From the NCBI GenBank assembly GCA_016195385.1, contig JACPZS010000161.1:39173-103172 (forward strand): 64,000 bases of DNA, given 5' to 3'. The translations under genes and the position numbers were made by a program. Positions 32,165 to 42,115 of this stretch are shown piece after piece (the first letter of the stretch is position 1; each line of letters begins with the position of its first letter). Below the pieces are notes generated by a model that did not search any database, was not told where the DNA came from, and worked only from the letters and a program-made list of their open reading frames with translations. Origin of the DNA: Verrucomicrobiota bacterium. GTDB taxonomy: Bacteria; Verrucomicrobiota; Verrucomicrobiia; Limisphaerales; JACPZS01.

Positions 32165-33424
32165 CTAACCCAAAAATTTTCGCGCGATGATGGTCGCGTT
32201 GTGGCCGCCGAAACCGAAGCTGTTGTTGACGATTACGTTGACCGGCAGTTCGCGCGCGACGTTCGGAACGTAATCAAGGTCGCAAAGCGGATCGGGATTT
32301 TCGTAATTGATCGTCGGCGGTACGATGTTCGTCTGAATCGCCTTGGAGCAAATCGCCGTTTCCACCGCGCCCGCCGCGCCGAGCATGTGACCGGTCGCGC
32401 CCTTGGTGGAGCTGACGGCGAGTTTGCGGGCGTGCTCGCCGAAGACCGTTTTGATGGCCTGCGTCTCACAGACATCACCTTGCGGCGTGGAAGTGCCGTG
32501 GGCGTTAATGTAGGAAACCTCCGTCGGATGAATGCCGGCGGCGCGGAGCGCCATTTTCATGCAGCGCGCGGCGCCTTCGCCTTCGGGCGCGGGGGCAGTA
32601 ATATGATTCGCGTCGGCGGTGTTGCCGTAGCCGATGACTTCGCAATAAATGCGCGCGCCACGGGCTTTGGCATGCTCAAGTTCTTCGAGCGCGACGACGC
32701 CGGCGCCTTCGCCCATGACAAAGCCATCGCGTTGTGCGTCAAAGGGCCGTGAGGAACGCTGTGGTTCGTGATTGCGCGTGCTCATCGCTTTCATCGCGCA
32801 AAAGCCGCTGATGCCGAGCGGAACAATCGTCGCCTCCGCGCCGCCGGCGAAAATCATTTTTGCGTCGCCCATTTTGATCGTGCGCCAGGCTTCGCCGATG
32901 GCGTGCGTCGCGGTCGCGCAGGCGGAACACGTGGCGACGTTCGGGCCGCGGAGTTTGTGGTACATCGAGAACATGCCCGAAGCCATGTTCAGGATGAGCA
33001 TCGGGATCATGAACGGGCTGACGCGCCCCGGGCCTTTGTTCAACAGCACTTTGTGTTGCTCCTCGGTCGTGTAGAGTCCGCCGATGCCGGAGCCGATGAA
33101 AACGCCGATTTCGTCGCGGTTGGATTTGTCAAGGTCGATGCCCGAATCGAGCAGCGCTTTGTAGCCGGCGACGACGCCGAACTGCGTGAAGCGATCGGTG
33201 CGTCGCAGTTCCTTCGGTGAGGGGAAGGCACCGGAAGGATCAAAGTTTTTAACCTCGCCCGCGATTTGACAATCGTAGGCGGACACATCGAAGGCGTTGA
33301 TTTTGCCGATGCCGCACTGACCGGCCAGCAAGCTGGCCCAGAAAGATTCCACGTCCTGCCCCAAGGGCGTGACAACCCCCAGGCCAGTGATGACGACTCT
33401 GCGTTCGGTCCACGAGTTTGCCAT
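32165..33424 (-). CDS. fabF: Beta-ketoacyl-ACP synthase II (FabF)
   Basis: 419 residues. Elongates acyl-ACP with malonyl-ACP in type II fatty acid synthesis in the cytoplasm. VVITGLGVVTPLG at the N-terminus, the catalytic Cys in SACATATHAIG (about residue 169), His in NAHGTSTPQGD (about 304) and KGATGHMLGAAG. ATG at 33424. Third gene of a fabG-acpP-fabF set, with an intrinsic terminator between acpP and fabF that could reduce its share of the transcript. A decayed partial copy lies at 30858-31186. Confidence 0.97.
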   Translation of the reverse strand: MANSWTERRVVITGLGVVTPLGQDVESFWASLLAGQCGIGKINAFDVSAYDCQIAGEVKNFDPSGAFPSPKELRRTDRFTQFGVVAGYKALLDSGIDLDKSNRDEIGVFIGSGIGGLYTTEEQHKVLLNKGPGRVSPFMIPMLILNMASGMFSMYHKLRGPNVATCSACATATHAIGEAWRTIKMGDAKMIFAGGAEATIVPLGISGFCAMKAMSTRNHEPQRSSRPFDAQRDGFVMGEGAGVVALEELEHAKARGARIYCEVIGYGNTADANHITAPAPEGEGAARCMKMALRAAGIHPTEVSYINAHGTSTPQGDVCETQAIKTVFGEHARKLAVSSTKGATGHMLGAAGAVETAICSKAIQTNIVPPTINYENPDPLCDLDYVPNVARELPVNVIVNNSFGFGGHNATIIARKFLG

Positions 33425-33429
33425 AAATC

Positions 33430-33470
33430 AAAAAGGGCAGCGTGAGCTTCGGCTGAACCTCTCGCTGCCC
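33430..33470 (-). terminator. Rho-independent terminator between acpP and fabF
   Basis: Minus strand: GGGCAGCG (33470-33463), a 20-base loop with an internal AGC-CGAA-GCT hairpin, CGCTGCCC (33442-33435), then T5 (33434-33430). It lies 20 bases after the acpP stop and ends 6 bases before the fabF ATG, so it would boost acpP over fabF. Confidence 0.78.
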
Positions 33471-33489
33471 CGGAAGGTGTGCTGGAAGA

Positions 33490-33732
33490 TTACTTCTGGT
33501 GATCTTCGAGGTATTTGATCACGTCGCCCACACTCTGGAGCTTTTCCGCTTCCTCGTCGGGGATTTCCTGGCCGAACTCTTCTTCCAAAGCCATCACCAG
33601 TTCCACCGTGTCGAGCGAATCCGCGCCCAAATCCTCGATGAATTTGGCGTCGGGCGTCACTTGATCCGCATTGACGCCGAGTTGCTCGACGATGATGTCT
33701 TTGACTTTCTGTTCAATCGATTTTTCTGCCAT
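33490..33732 (-). CDS. acpP: Acyl carrier protein
   Basis: 80 residues, acidic, four-helix ACP. The phosphopantetheine site is Ser39 in [19 protein letters not shown]. Highly conserved [20 protein letters not shown] follows. The frame is open upstream, but ATG 33732 ([10 protein letters not shown]) is the family start. Lies between fabG (154 bases upstream) and fabF, the usual fatty-acid synthesis order, with a terminator after it. Confidence 0.97.
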   Translation of the reverse strand: MAEKSIEQKVKDIIVEQLGVNADQVTPDAKFIEDLGADSLDTVELVMALEEEFGQEIPDEEAEKLQSVGDVIKYLEDHQK

Positions 33733-33886
33733 GAGTTGCTCCGGTTTCGTTTTGCTGTGTGTGTCTATGCCACGCCCCAAAAGGCGTCAAGCCTTGTTTC
33801 GCAGATTGTTTTCCGCCGAATTTCATTTCAGAAATCGCTGGTTGCCGCGCTGGAAATCGATGTTCCCGAGCGTTACGAGCCAGACT

Positions 33887-34630
33887 TTACATGACCATAC
33901 CGCCGTCAATCACGAAAACTTGCCCGGTGATATAACGGCCTGCCGGGCCGGCCAAAAATCGCGCCGCTTGGGCGATGTCTTCGGGCTGGCCAAAGCAGTT
34001 GAGTGGTATTTTTTTCAAGACTTCCGCGCGAAGTTCGTCACTCAACGCCGACGTCATGTCCGTGTCGATGAAGCCCGGCGCGATGGCGTTGACGGTGATG
34101 CCGCGTGATGCCAGCTCGCGGGCGGCCGATTTTGTGAAGCCAATCAGGCCCGCCTTGCTCGCCGCGTAATTGCACTGGCCGGCGTTGCCGATCAAGCCGA
34201 TGACCGAGGCGACGTTGATGATGCGACCGGAGCGTTGCTTAATGAAGCTGCGCGCGAACGCCTTCGTGAACAGAAAAGCTCCTTTGAGATTCGTGTCGAG
34301 CACCGTGTCCCAATCCGCCTCGCTCATACGCATCAACAGGCCGTCGCGGGTGACGCCGGCGTTATTGACCAAAATATCGACGCGCCCGGCCTCGGCCAAA
34401 ATTTTCTCGGCTGCGGCCGTCACGGCGCTGCCATTCGCTACGTCCACGGCAATCGCCCACGCCTTGCGGCCGAGCGCACGGATTTCAGTCGCGACCTTTT
34501 CCGAGTTTTCTGATGTGCGAGAAACGCAAACTACGTCCGCGCCAGCGACCGCCAGACCCAGCGCGATGGCCCGGCCAATGCCGCGCCCGGCGCCGGTGAC
34601 GACGGCGATTTGATTGGCAAGTTCGTTCAT
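33887..34630 (-). CDS. fabG: 3-oxoacyl-ACP reductase (FabG)
   Basis: 247 residues. NADPH-dependent reduction of beta-ketoacyl-ACP. Short-chain dehydrogenase with cofactor motif TGAGRGIG (near the N-terminus), NNAG, active-site Ser and YAASKAGLIGFTKS (Tyr-x3-Lys). Ends with FVIDGGMVM, typical of FabG. ATG 34630 chosen; the open frame upstream is outside the family length. First of the fabG-acpP-fabF run. Confidence 0.95.
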   Translation of the reverse strand: MNELANQIAVVTGAGRGIGRAIALGLAVAGADVVCVSRTSENSEKVATEIRALGRKAWAIAVDVANGSAVTAAAEKILAEAGRVDILVNNAGVTRDGLLMRMSEADWDTVLDTNLKGAFLFTKAFARSFIKQRSGRIINVASVIGLIGNAGQCNYAASKAGLIGFTKSAARELASRGITVNAIAPGFIDTDMTSALSDELRAEVLKKIPLNCFGQPEDIAQAARFLAGPAGRYITGQVFVIDGGMVM

Positions 34631-34773
34631 AGCGGGCGCAGTTCTCCGTGGTCGCGCCGGGGATGTCAATGCGCGAAAGACTGCTTCGTTTTTTTCTCGA
34701 AAGCGGAATTTGAGCAAAGATCCAACCGCCGCTTGCCATGCCCAATACCCGCAATTAGGCTCGCGATCACTTT

Positions 34774-35778
34774 ATGAAATTGTCCCGAGGAACTATTGCA
34801 ATGAGCAACTTGGCGATCTTGGCAGTCATCGCCACTGCCCCGTTTTCCGGCTGCGGGATCGTTGGTGGTGATGGTCGCTCGCTGAAGCATGTGAGCTATC
34901 GCGGCTGGTCGGATGCAATCGTGATGAGCAACGGCAGAGTTGAAGTCGTCATTGTGCCGTCCATCGGGCGCGTGATGCAGTTCCGGCGCGTGGGCGAACA
35001 GGAAGGGCCGTTCTGGGAGAATTCGCAGATGTTTGGGCGCGCGCCGAATCCGACCTCGAACGAATGGGGAAATTTTGGCGCCGACAAAACCTGGCCTTCC
35101 CCGCAGGCGGACTGGCCGAAGATCGCGACGCGCGGCTGGCCACCGCCGCCCGCGTTTGATTCGATGCCCGTCGAGTGGAAACCAAGTTCCGTCAACGACG
35201 GCCTGCTGATTTCGCCCGTCGATCCATATTACGGCATTCGCACGATTCGACACATCAAGTTGCCCGCGAATTTGCCCTTGATGAAGATCACGACGACTTA
35301 CGAGAAAGTTCAGGGCGAGCCGAAAAAAGTCGGCGTCTGGATCGTCACGCAACTGAAAGATGCCGTCGGGGTGTTTGCGCCGATTCCGAAGGCGTCGCGC
35401 TTCGCCGAAGGTTTCAACCGGCAGTCGGATCAATTGCCGGCGAATTTGAAGTTTGAGAACGGCCTCGTTTCACTGACACGCAATCGCGCCGGGTCGTACA
35501 AAATCGGCACCGATGCCAGCACGCTGCTGTGGGTTGGGGAGAAGGAAATGGTGCGTATTGATTCGCCGCGCTCAACTGGCGCGGAATATCCCGACCACAG
35601 CAGTAGCGCCGAGGTTTACACGAATCCAGATCCGCTCGCATACGTCGAGTTGGAGATGCTGGGGCCGCTGCACACGATGCGCGTCGGCGACAAAATTTCG
35701 CAAGTAAACCAGTATATGTTGATGCGTCGGTTGCTGCCGAGCGCTGAAGCCGAGGCGCGCAAAATTTTTGGAAAATGA
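34774..35778 (+). CDS. DUF4380 domain lipoprotein
   Basis: 334 residues. Signal with a lipobox-like FSGCGIVGG (Cys about 27), so probably membrane-anchored outside the cytoplasm. The mature part starts NGRVEVVIVPSIGRVMQFR, typical of DUF4380, and has beta-rich segments (RIDSPRSTGAEYPDHSSSAE, YVELEMLGPLHTM) similar to aldose-epimerase-like sugar-binding folds. Substrate unknown. 28 bases upstream of the sulfite-oxidase-like gene; could share a transcript. Confidence 0.82.
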   Translation: MKLSRGTIAMSNLAILAVIATAPFSGCGIVGGDGRSLKHVSYRGWSDAIVMSNGRVEVVIVPSIGRVMQFRRVGEQEGPFWENSQMFGRAPNPTSNEWGNFGADKTWPSPQADWPKIATRGWPPPPAFDSMPVEWKPSSVNDGLLISPVDPYYGIRTIRHIKLPANLPLMKITTTYEKVQGEPKKVGVWIVTQLKDAVGVFAPIPKASRFAEGFNRQSDQLPANLKFENGLVSLTRNRAGSYKIGTDASTLLWVGEKEMVRIDSPRSTGAEYPDHSSSAEVYTNPDPLAYVELEMLGPLHTMRVGDKISQVNQYMLMRRLLPSAEAEARKIFGK

Positions 35779-35806
35779 ATTTGTCCGTCGTTAGCGAACG
35801 AAACCG

Positions 35807-36442
35807 ATGATGAAAGAGGCTTACATTGCCGCGAAAGAGCGCTGGGCGCGCAAAATGTCCGGCAAGGAGAAGCCGGCGGTGCGGTCGGTGGATCGCCTGC
35901 CGCCGGGACAACGGCAGGTTCACAATTTTCCCGTGCTCGACCTCGGCATTCAGCCGGAAGTGCCGCTGGAAAAATGGGAGTTGAAAATCCACGGCCACGT
36001 CGAGAATCCGATGACGCTGGACTGGAAGCAGTTCCTGGCGCTGCCGCAATTCAAGGACGTGAGCGATTTTCACTGTGTCACGACGTGGAGCCAGTTCGAC
36101 ATGGAGTGGGAAGGCGTGGCGTTTTTCACCATCGCCGAGCTGGTAAAACCAAAGACCGAGGCCGCACACGTATTCTTCAAAAGCTATGATGGTTATTCGA
36201 CGAATAATCCGATCGATGCGTGCCTGGATGACGACGTGTTGATCGCGCATTCGTGGAACGGCAAGCCTTTGACGAAGGAACACGGAGGGCCAGCGCGGGT
36301 GATTTTGCCCAAGCGCTACGCGTGGAAAGGCGCGAAGTTCATTCGCGAAATTGTTTTTCTGGATCGAGACATTTTGGGATTTTGGGAATTGCGCGGTTAC
36401 TCGAACACGGCGGATCCTTGGACGGAAGATCGATTTGCCTGA
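35807..36442 (+). CDS. Sulfite oxidase-like molybdopterin oxidoreductase
   Basis: 211 residues, the oxidoreductase molybdopterin-binding domain of the YuiH/sulfite-oxidase family without heme or dimerisation domains. Cofactor Cys in SDFHCVTTWSQ (about 89); other family parts are PVLDLGIQPEVPLEKWELKI, VLIAHSWNGKPL and GGPARVILPKRYAWKGAKFI. No signal peptide is evident, so probably cytoplasmic. Substrate unknown. ATG-ATG at 35807/35810. Confidence 0.9.
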   Translation: MMKEAYIAAKERWARKMSGKEKPAVRSVDRLPPGQRQVHNFPVLDLGIQPEVPLEKWELKIHGHVENPMTLDWKQFLALPQFKDVSDFHCVTTWSQFDMEWEGVAFFTIAELVKPKTEAAHVFFKSYDGYSTNNPIDACLDDDVLIAHSWNGKPLTKEHGGPARVILPKRYAWKGAKFIREIVFLDRDILGFWELRGYSNTADPWTEDRFA

Positions 36443-36485
36443 CGAGGCTCATGCAAGATCGAAGCCAATTTTTCGTTTGTGTTGA

Positions 36486-36911
<426 letters not shown>

Positions 36912-36994
36912 TTTTTCGAGCCGGAGAAATGGCTGCCCGGGTGGATTTATTTTTTGCAACGTAAAACTTAGCAACCAACCAAAGCAACTTAGTA

Positions 36995-38407
36995 ATGAGC
37001 ACTCCCAAACAAATAATTGAAATGGCGCGCAAACAAGGCGCGAAAATGGTGGACGTGAAATTCGTGGACACGTTCGGCACGTGGCAGCATTTCAGCGTGC
37101 CCGTGAGCGAATTGACCGAAGAAGTTTTCGCCGACGGCTTCGGGTTTGATGGCTCTTCCATCCGCGGTTGGAAATCCATCGAAGCCTCCGACATGCTCGC
37201 CATGCCGGATCCGAACACGGCGTTCATCGATCCATTCTGCGCAGCGCCAACGCTGTCGCTCACCTGCACCATCGCAGAAACGGGAACGAAAGAAGCTTAC
37301 AATCGTGATCCCCGCGGCATTGCCCAACGCGGAGAAAAATACCTGCAATCCACCGGCATCGCCGACACGGCGGTGTTTGGGCCCGAAGCGGAGTTCTTTA
37401 TCTTTGACAATGTCCAGTTCGACTCCAAGAGCAACGGCACCTTCTATTCCGTTGATAGCGAGGAAGCGATTTGGAACTCCGGTCGCGACGAGATGCCCAA
37501 CCTCGGCAACAAAATTCGCCACAAGGAAGGATATTTCCCGGTGGCGCCGACGGATACGCAGCAGGACATCCGCACGGAAATGTGCCTGGTGATGGAGCAA
37601 CTCGGCATCAAAGTGGAACGGCAGCATCACGAAGTGGCGACGGCGGGCCAGGCGGAAATTGATTTCCGCTTCGACACGCTTGTGAAAACCGGGGACAACA
37701 TGATGCTTTACAAGTACATCATCAAAAACGTGGCGCGGAAACACGGCAAGACGGTCACGTTCATGCCCAAGCCGCTCTTCGGCGACAACGGCAGCGGCAT
37801 GCATACGCATCAATCGCTTTGGAGAAAAGGCAAGCCCCTCTTCGCCGGTAACGAATATGCGGGCCTGAGCCAGATGGCGCTCTACTACATTGGCGGCATT
37901 TTGAAACACGCCAAAGCGCTGTGCGCGATCTGCAATCCGACGACCAATTCCTACAAACGGCTGGTTCCCGGCTATGAAGCGCCCGTGAACCTCGCCTACT
38001 CCGCGCGCAATCGTTCGGCGGCGATCCGCATTCCGACTTTCAGCGAGAGCCCGAAAGCCAAGCGCATCGAATATCGTCCACCCGATCCGGCGGCCAATCC
38101 CTACCTCGCCTACACCGCGCTGCTCATGGCCGGCTTGGATGGCGTCCTGAATAAGATCGAGCCGGGCGAACCGATGGACAAAAACCTTTACGAACTGCCA
38201 CCCGAGGAGCACGCGAAAATCCCGCAGGTCCCCGGCAGTCTTGGCGAAGCGCTCGACTACCTAGAAAAAGATCATCAGTTTCTATTGAAGGGTGACGTGT
38301 TCACCGGGGATTTCCTGGACATGTGGGTCAGCCATAAGCGCAAAGAGCACGACGCGTTGCGCTTGCGCCCCCACCCGTACGAATTCCATCTGTACTACGA
38401 CGTTTAA
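36995..38407 (+). CDS. glnA: Glutamine synthetase, type I
   Basis: 470 residues. ATP-dependent ligation of ammonia to glutamate. [15 protein letters not shown], metal site [22 protein letters not shown] [13 protein letters not shown], and the adenylylation Tyr in [12 protein letters not shown] (about 397). Full length for GSI-beta, so it can be adenylylated by GlnE. Followed 20 bases later by a strong terminator. Confidence 0.97.
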   Translation: MSTPKQIIEMARKQGAKMVDVKFVDTFGTWQHFSVPVSELTEEVFADGFGFDGSSIRGWKSIEASDMLAMPDPNTAFIDPFCAAPTLSLTCTIAETGTKEAYNRDPRGIAQRGEKYLQSTGIADTAVFGPEAEFFIFDNVQFDSKSNGTFYSVDSEEAIWNSGRDEMPNLGNKIRHKEGYFPVAPTDTQQDIRTEMCLVMEQLGIKVERQHHEVATAGQAEIDFRFDTLVKTGDNMMLYKYIIKNVARKHGKTVTFMPKPLFGDNGSGMHTHQSLWRKGKPLFAGNEYAGLSQMALYYIGGILKHAKALCAICNPTTNSYKRLVPGYEAPVNLAYSARNRSAAIRIPTFSESPKAKRIEYRPPDPAANPYLAYTALLMAGLDGVLNKIEPGEPMDKNLYELPPEEHAKIPQVPGSLGEALDYLEKDHQFLLKGDVFTGDFLDMWVSHKRKEHDALRLRPHPYEFHLYYDV

Positions 38408-38426
38408 GGAGTCCGCTCCAGGGGCC

Positions 38427-38457
38427 GGGCGCCTTGAAATCGAGGCGCCCCTTTTTT
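38427..38457 (+). terminator. Rho-independent terminator after glnA
   Basis: Perfect 8-base stem GGGCGCCT / AGGCGCCC, 8-base loop, then C and TTTTTT. It lies 20 bases past the glnA stop. Confidence 0.9.
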
Positions 38458-38805
38458 GGTGCCCCGCTCGAGAAACAACCGAAAAACGGGCTGGAAATAG
38501 CTGTGAATAACTCGTGAACAAAAGTTAACATGTTGTCCTCGCCACTCGGGTTGACATGTCATAGAAAACAGCCCGCTCAAGACGAACGACTCAGATGCAA
38601 CGCCGCCTGCTCGAATTTGAAATAATCATGGTCAACCGACTGTTCGTAACTATTTGGAGCTTAAATTGTTTTGCAGTCCACCTCCGGCGTAACCCGTGCG
38701 GACGCGCGGCGACATCGTGGCAAATGCAAGTGGCTGAGTTACGGACGTGCCTAACAAGTTGAAAAACGTGATGTTACAAGCGGGTCACAAGCGCAGGTGA
38801 ATAAA
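38458..38805. other. glnA-dnaA intergenic region with a DnaA box and palindromes
   Basis: About 350 bases without a supported gene. Contains TGTGAATAA at 38502-38510 (reverse complement TTATTCACA, matching TTATNCACA), AACATGTT at 38527-38534 and TGACATGTCA at 38552-38561, and the AGGTGA ribosome binding site of dnaA. The region is somewhat AT-richer. A dnaA promoter/autoregulatory region is the simplest reading; a single DnaA box is too little for an origin. Confidence 0.5.
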
Positions 38806-40206
38806 ATGGCCGAAATTCAGCCACTGAGAAGCGATCCGGCGACCTCGAACTCGCACGAAAGCATCTGGGCTTCCGCGCAATCCCAGTTACGCTTGTTGCT
38901 TAATTCCGAGACTTTCAATCTTTGGTTCGCGAAGTTGAAGCCGGTTTCGTTTGAGAGCGACGAGTTGATTTTGCAGGTGCCGGACGACTTCAGCGAAGTC
39001 TGGTTGAAAGACAATTACCGCGGCTTGATGCAGGACGTTCTCGCTCAACTGACAAGCCGAACTGTGAAGGTGAGGTTCCGCGTCGGCAGTGCCGAGCCTT
39101 TTCCTGCACCAGCAGTAAACTTGGCCCGGAAAGCGAAGCCCCGGTCTGCGGACGAAGCCAGCCGGCGTCCAATCGAGGACGGCGCGGCGATCTTCAATCC
39201 GAAGTACACCTTCGACACGTTCGTCGTGGGCAACAACAACACGTTTGCTCATGCCGCCGCCATGGCCGTTGCTCATGCTCCCGGAAAATCTTACAATCCG
39301 CTGTTTCTCTATGGTGGTGTCGGGTTGGGCAAAACCCACTTGCTCCATGCGGTAGGCCAATATGTGGCCGGCCACCGCAAGGGCGCGCGCGTGGCCTACT
39401 TGTCGTCGGAAAAATTCACCAACGAATACATCGACGGCATTCAAAACAGCCAATTGGTCAAATTCCGCCGCCGTTACCGGCAGACGGATGTCTTGCTGAT
39501 TGATGACATCCAGTTCCTCGCGGGCAAAGAGCGCATTCAAGAGGAATTTTTCCACACGTTCAACGCCTTGCATGAGGCGCACAAACAGATTGTCCTCACC
39601 TGCGATCGGCCCGCCAGTGAGATTCAAGGCTTGGAGCAGCGCCTGGTTTCCCGATTTGAATGGGGTCTGGTCACCGACATGCAGCCGCCGGACGTCGAAA
39701 CGCGCCTGGCGATTCTCCGCAAAAAGGCGGCGACAATGAATGTTCAGTTGTCCGACGAGATCCTGAGTTTCCTAGCCCACCGGATTCGCACAAATATCCG
39801 GCGGCTGGAAGGCGCCCTGGTCCGCGTCTCGTCGTATGCCTCGCTCACCGGCAAACCACTCACGCTGGATGTTGTCGAAACTTTGCTGCGCGAAGTGCTC
39901 CACGAAGAAGGCCGCTTCACATTGACGATGGAGGTGATTCAGAAAAAAGTCGCCGAGCATTTCGACATCCGTCTGGCCGACATGACCAGCAAGCGCCGCC
40001 CCGAGAACATTGCTTTTCCGCGGCAGGTTGCCATGTACCTCGCGCGCCAGATGACCGAGAATTCGCTCAACACGATCGGCGAGGCGTTTGGCGGGCGCGA
40101 CCACGGCACCGTTTTGCACGCCTTCCGTCTGGTCAAAGGCCGCATGGAAGTGGACGCCAACGTGCGGCAGATGGTCAACTATCTCGAAAAGCAACTCCTG
40201 CGGTGA
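38806..40206 (+). CDS. dnaA: Chromosomal replication initiator DnaA
   Basis: 466 residues from ATG 38806, which follows AGGTGA with 5-base spacing; the GTG at 38797 is less likely. N-terminal domain I (about 12-85; LRLLLNSETFNLWFAKL), a short linker, AAA+ domain with Walker A YGGVGLGKTHLLHAVGQY and Walker B VLLIDDIQFLAGK, and the C-terminal DNA-binding domain IV with the signature GRDHGTVLHAFRLV. Binds DnaA boxes and opens the origin. Neighbours glnA and an ABC ATPase are not the classic dnaN-recF set. Confidence 0.98.
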   Translation: MAEIQPLRSDPATSNSHESIWASAQSQLRLLLNSETFNLWFAKLKPVSFESDELILQVPDDFSEVWLKDNYRGLMQDVLAQLTSRTVKVRFRVGSAEPFPAPAVNLARKAKPRSADEASRRPIEDGAAIFNPKYTFDTFVVGNNNTFAHAAAMAVAHAPGKSYNPLFLYGGVGLGKTHLLHAVGQYVAGHRKGARVAYLSSEKFTNEYIDGIQNSQLVKFRRRYRQTDVLLIDDIQFLAGKERIQEEFFHTFNALHEAHKQIVLTCDRPASEIQGLEQRLVSRFEWGLVTDMQPPDVETRLAILRKKAATMNVQLSDEILSFLAHRIRTNIRRLEGALVRVSSYASLTGKPLTLDVVETLLREVLHEEGRFTLTMEVIQKKVAEHFDIRLADMTSKRRPENIAFPRQVAMYLARQMTENSLNTIGEAFGGRDHGTVLHAFRLVKGRMEVDANVRQMVNYLEKQLLR

Positions 40207-40289
40207 AACTCTGACGCCGCGTGCCGTTAACAACTTGAACGGCCAGGATCTTTTTCGGACGATTCGGAACACTTGCCACGGAGAACCTC

Positions 40290-41270
40290 ATGCCTGTCAT
40301 CCAAGTTGAGAAACTGACCAAGGCGTTTCGCACCTACAAAAAGAAGCCCGGCTTTCGCGGTGCGCTGGCCGGATTATTCCATCGCGAGTATGAACAAACG
40401 CTCGCCGCCAAGGATGTCAGCTTCACGGTGGAAGAAGGCGAGTTCGTCGGCTTCCTCGGACCGAACGGCGCGGGCAAGACCACCACGCTGAAAATGCTCG
40501 CCGGCTTGCTTTATCCGACGAGTGGCGAAGCGCGCGTGCTGGGCTACGTACCGTGGGAACGGCAGGACGGCTACCGGCGGCAGTTTGCGCTGTTGCTCGG
40601 CCAGAAAAATCAGCTCTGGTGGGATTTGCCGGCGCGCGAATCGCTCGAACTCAACGCCAAAATCTACGGCATCGCTGCCGACTCCTTCGAGCGCACCGTC
40701 GGCGAATTGACCGAACTCCTCGACGTTAAAGACAAGCTCAACGTCATGGTGCGCGAACTCTCCCTCGGCGAGCGCATGAAGATGGAACTCATCGCCTCGC
40801 TGCTGCATCAGCCCAAAGTCCTTTTCCTCGACGAGCCGACCATCGGCCTCGACGTCGTCTCGCAAAAAAAAGTCCGCCAGTTTCTCCGCCACCACAACGC
40901 CACGCGCAAAACCACCATCCTGCTGACGAGCCACTACATGGCGGACATCCAGGAGCTTTGCCCACGCGTCATCATCATCGACCACGGCACAATTTTCTTC
41001 GATGGCCGGCTCCACGAAGTGCTGGATCGCTTCGCCGATTTCAAACTCGTGACGATTCAGTGTGAAAGCGGCGAGAGCGGTTCCGCGGAAAATCTCAAAA
41101 AATACGGCGAAGTCGTCGAACAAACACCCGCCAGCATCAAACTCAAAGTGAAGCGCGACCGCGTCATCCCCGTTTGCAAGGCGCTCCTCGATGAATTACT
41201 CGTCAGCGACATCGACATCCAGGAAGTGCCCATCGAGGATGTCATCCGCCAAATTTTCGCGCGGCAGTAA
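40290..41270 (+). CDS. ABC-2-type transporter ATP-binding protein
   Basis: 326 residues. Walker A LGPNGAGKTTTLKMLAG, signature LSLGERMKMELIASLL, Walker B KVLFLDEPTIGLD, followed by a C-terminal regulatory part (about 240-326). It resembles ATPases of ABC-2 exporters such as those for drugs or polysaccharides. Good ribosome binding site (GGAGAAC) before ATG 40290. The two permease genes normally downstream are absent: the next gene (bioD) is convergent. So the permease is elsewhere or lost. Confidence 0.92.
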   Translation: MPVIQVEKLTKAFRTYKKKPGFRGALAGLFHREYEQTLAAKDVSFTVEEGEFVGFLGPNGAGKTTTLKMLAGLLYPTSGEARVLGYVPWERQDGYRRQFALLLGQKNQLWWDLPARESLELNAKIYGIAADSFERTVGELTELLDVKDKLNVMVRELSLGERMKMELIASLLHQPKVLFLDEPTIGLDVVSQKKVRQFLRHHNATRKTTILLTSHYMADIQELCPRVIIIDHGTIFFDGRLHEVLDRFADFKLVTIQCESGESGSAENLKKYGEVVEQTPASIKLKVKRDRVIPVCKALLDELLVSDIDIQEVPIEDVIRQIFARQ

Positions 41271-41302
41271 ATCAGACGCCCCGCTTGCGCCGAGATTCCT
41301 TT

Positions 41303-41989
41303 TCAGCGTGAGTCTGTTTCAACCAATCCATCCAGCACTCGGCCAACTCTCACGTTGGCCGTCGCTACTTCAATATCCCGTCGGTTCGTCAGCCACGGCA
41401 AAGAAAACACACGCTTTGCGCCGAGCCTCCCTGCGAGAAACTTAAAATTCGTTCGGCTTGCTACGTTGGCGCGCGGTGGCGAGACCAGCACCACTTTCGC
41501 GCGACGGGCGGCGGCGCTCGGTAACGCGGCGATCACCAGCAGCACTTGATTGATTGCCCCGAGACGATTGGGACAAACGACGATGGGCACTGCGCGCATC
41601 GCGGCGATCAATTCACGATTGGAAAAATCCTCGCCGAGCGGACTCAACAGGCCGCCTGCGCCTTCGATTAACAAAACGTCGCAACGCTTGCGCGCGCGCC
41701 GCTGACAAGCCAGCACTTCACTCAAGCGCACTCGTTTGCCTTCCCTTCGCGCGGCAATCAGTGGTGCGAGCGGTGCGCGAAAATGCCACGGATTGATCTC
41801 GTCCAGCGACAGCGTGCCGCCAAGTGCCGCGTGGAGCGTTTTTGCGTCCGCCCGCCCGCCAGAACTGAGCGGCTTCATTGCCGCGACTGCGACGCCGCGT
41901 GCCTGTAAATGTTGCGTGAGCAGCGCCGTCAGCACCGTCTTGCCGACGCCGGTATCCGTGCTTGTGATGAAAAAAATTTTCGCGGTCAC
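41303..41989 (-). CDS. bioD: Dethiobiotin synthetase
   Basis: 228 residues. ATP-dependent ring closure of 7,8-diaminopelargonic acid to dethiobiotin in biotin synthesis. P-loop TSTDTGVGKTVLTALLTQHL, AMKPLSSGG, then VLLIEGAGGLLSPL and PIVVCPNRLGAINQVLLVIA. GTG at 41989. Rest of the biotin operon is not here. Convergent with the ABC gene (32-base gap). Confidence 0.92.
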   Translation of the reverse strand: MTAKIFFITSTDTGVGKTVLTALLTQHLQARGVAVAAMKPLSSGGRADAKTLHAALGGTLSLDEINPWHFRAPLAPLIAARREGKRVRLSEVLACQRRARKRCDVLLIEGAGGLLSPLGEDFSNRELIAAMRAVPIVVCPNRLGAINQVLLVIAALPSAAARRAKVVLVSPPRANVASRTNFKFLAGRLGAKRVFSLPWLTNRRDIEVATANVRVGRVLDGLVETDSR

Positions 41990-42115
41990 GCCCCGACATC
42001 AAAGCATGGCTCGGCGAATTCACGCGATAAAAACTGCGCCGACGCGCATCGCAGAGTTCTGCTGGCGTCGGCAAAAGATTTTTCCTACGTTGCCAGCGAA
42101 AATAGAAACAAGCTC

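Noticed and set aside
36989..38212. 407-codon minus-strand frame over glnA
   Set aside because: Antisense shadow of a highly conserved gene.
38458..38805. Chromosome origin next to dnaA
   Set aside because: Only one good DnaA box and no AT-rich unwinding element; not enough.
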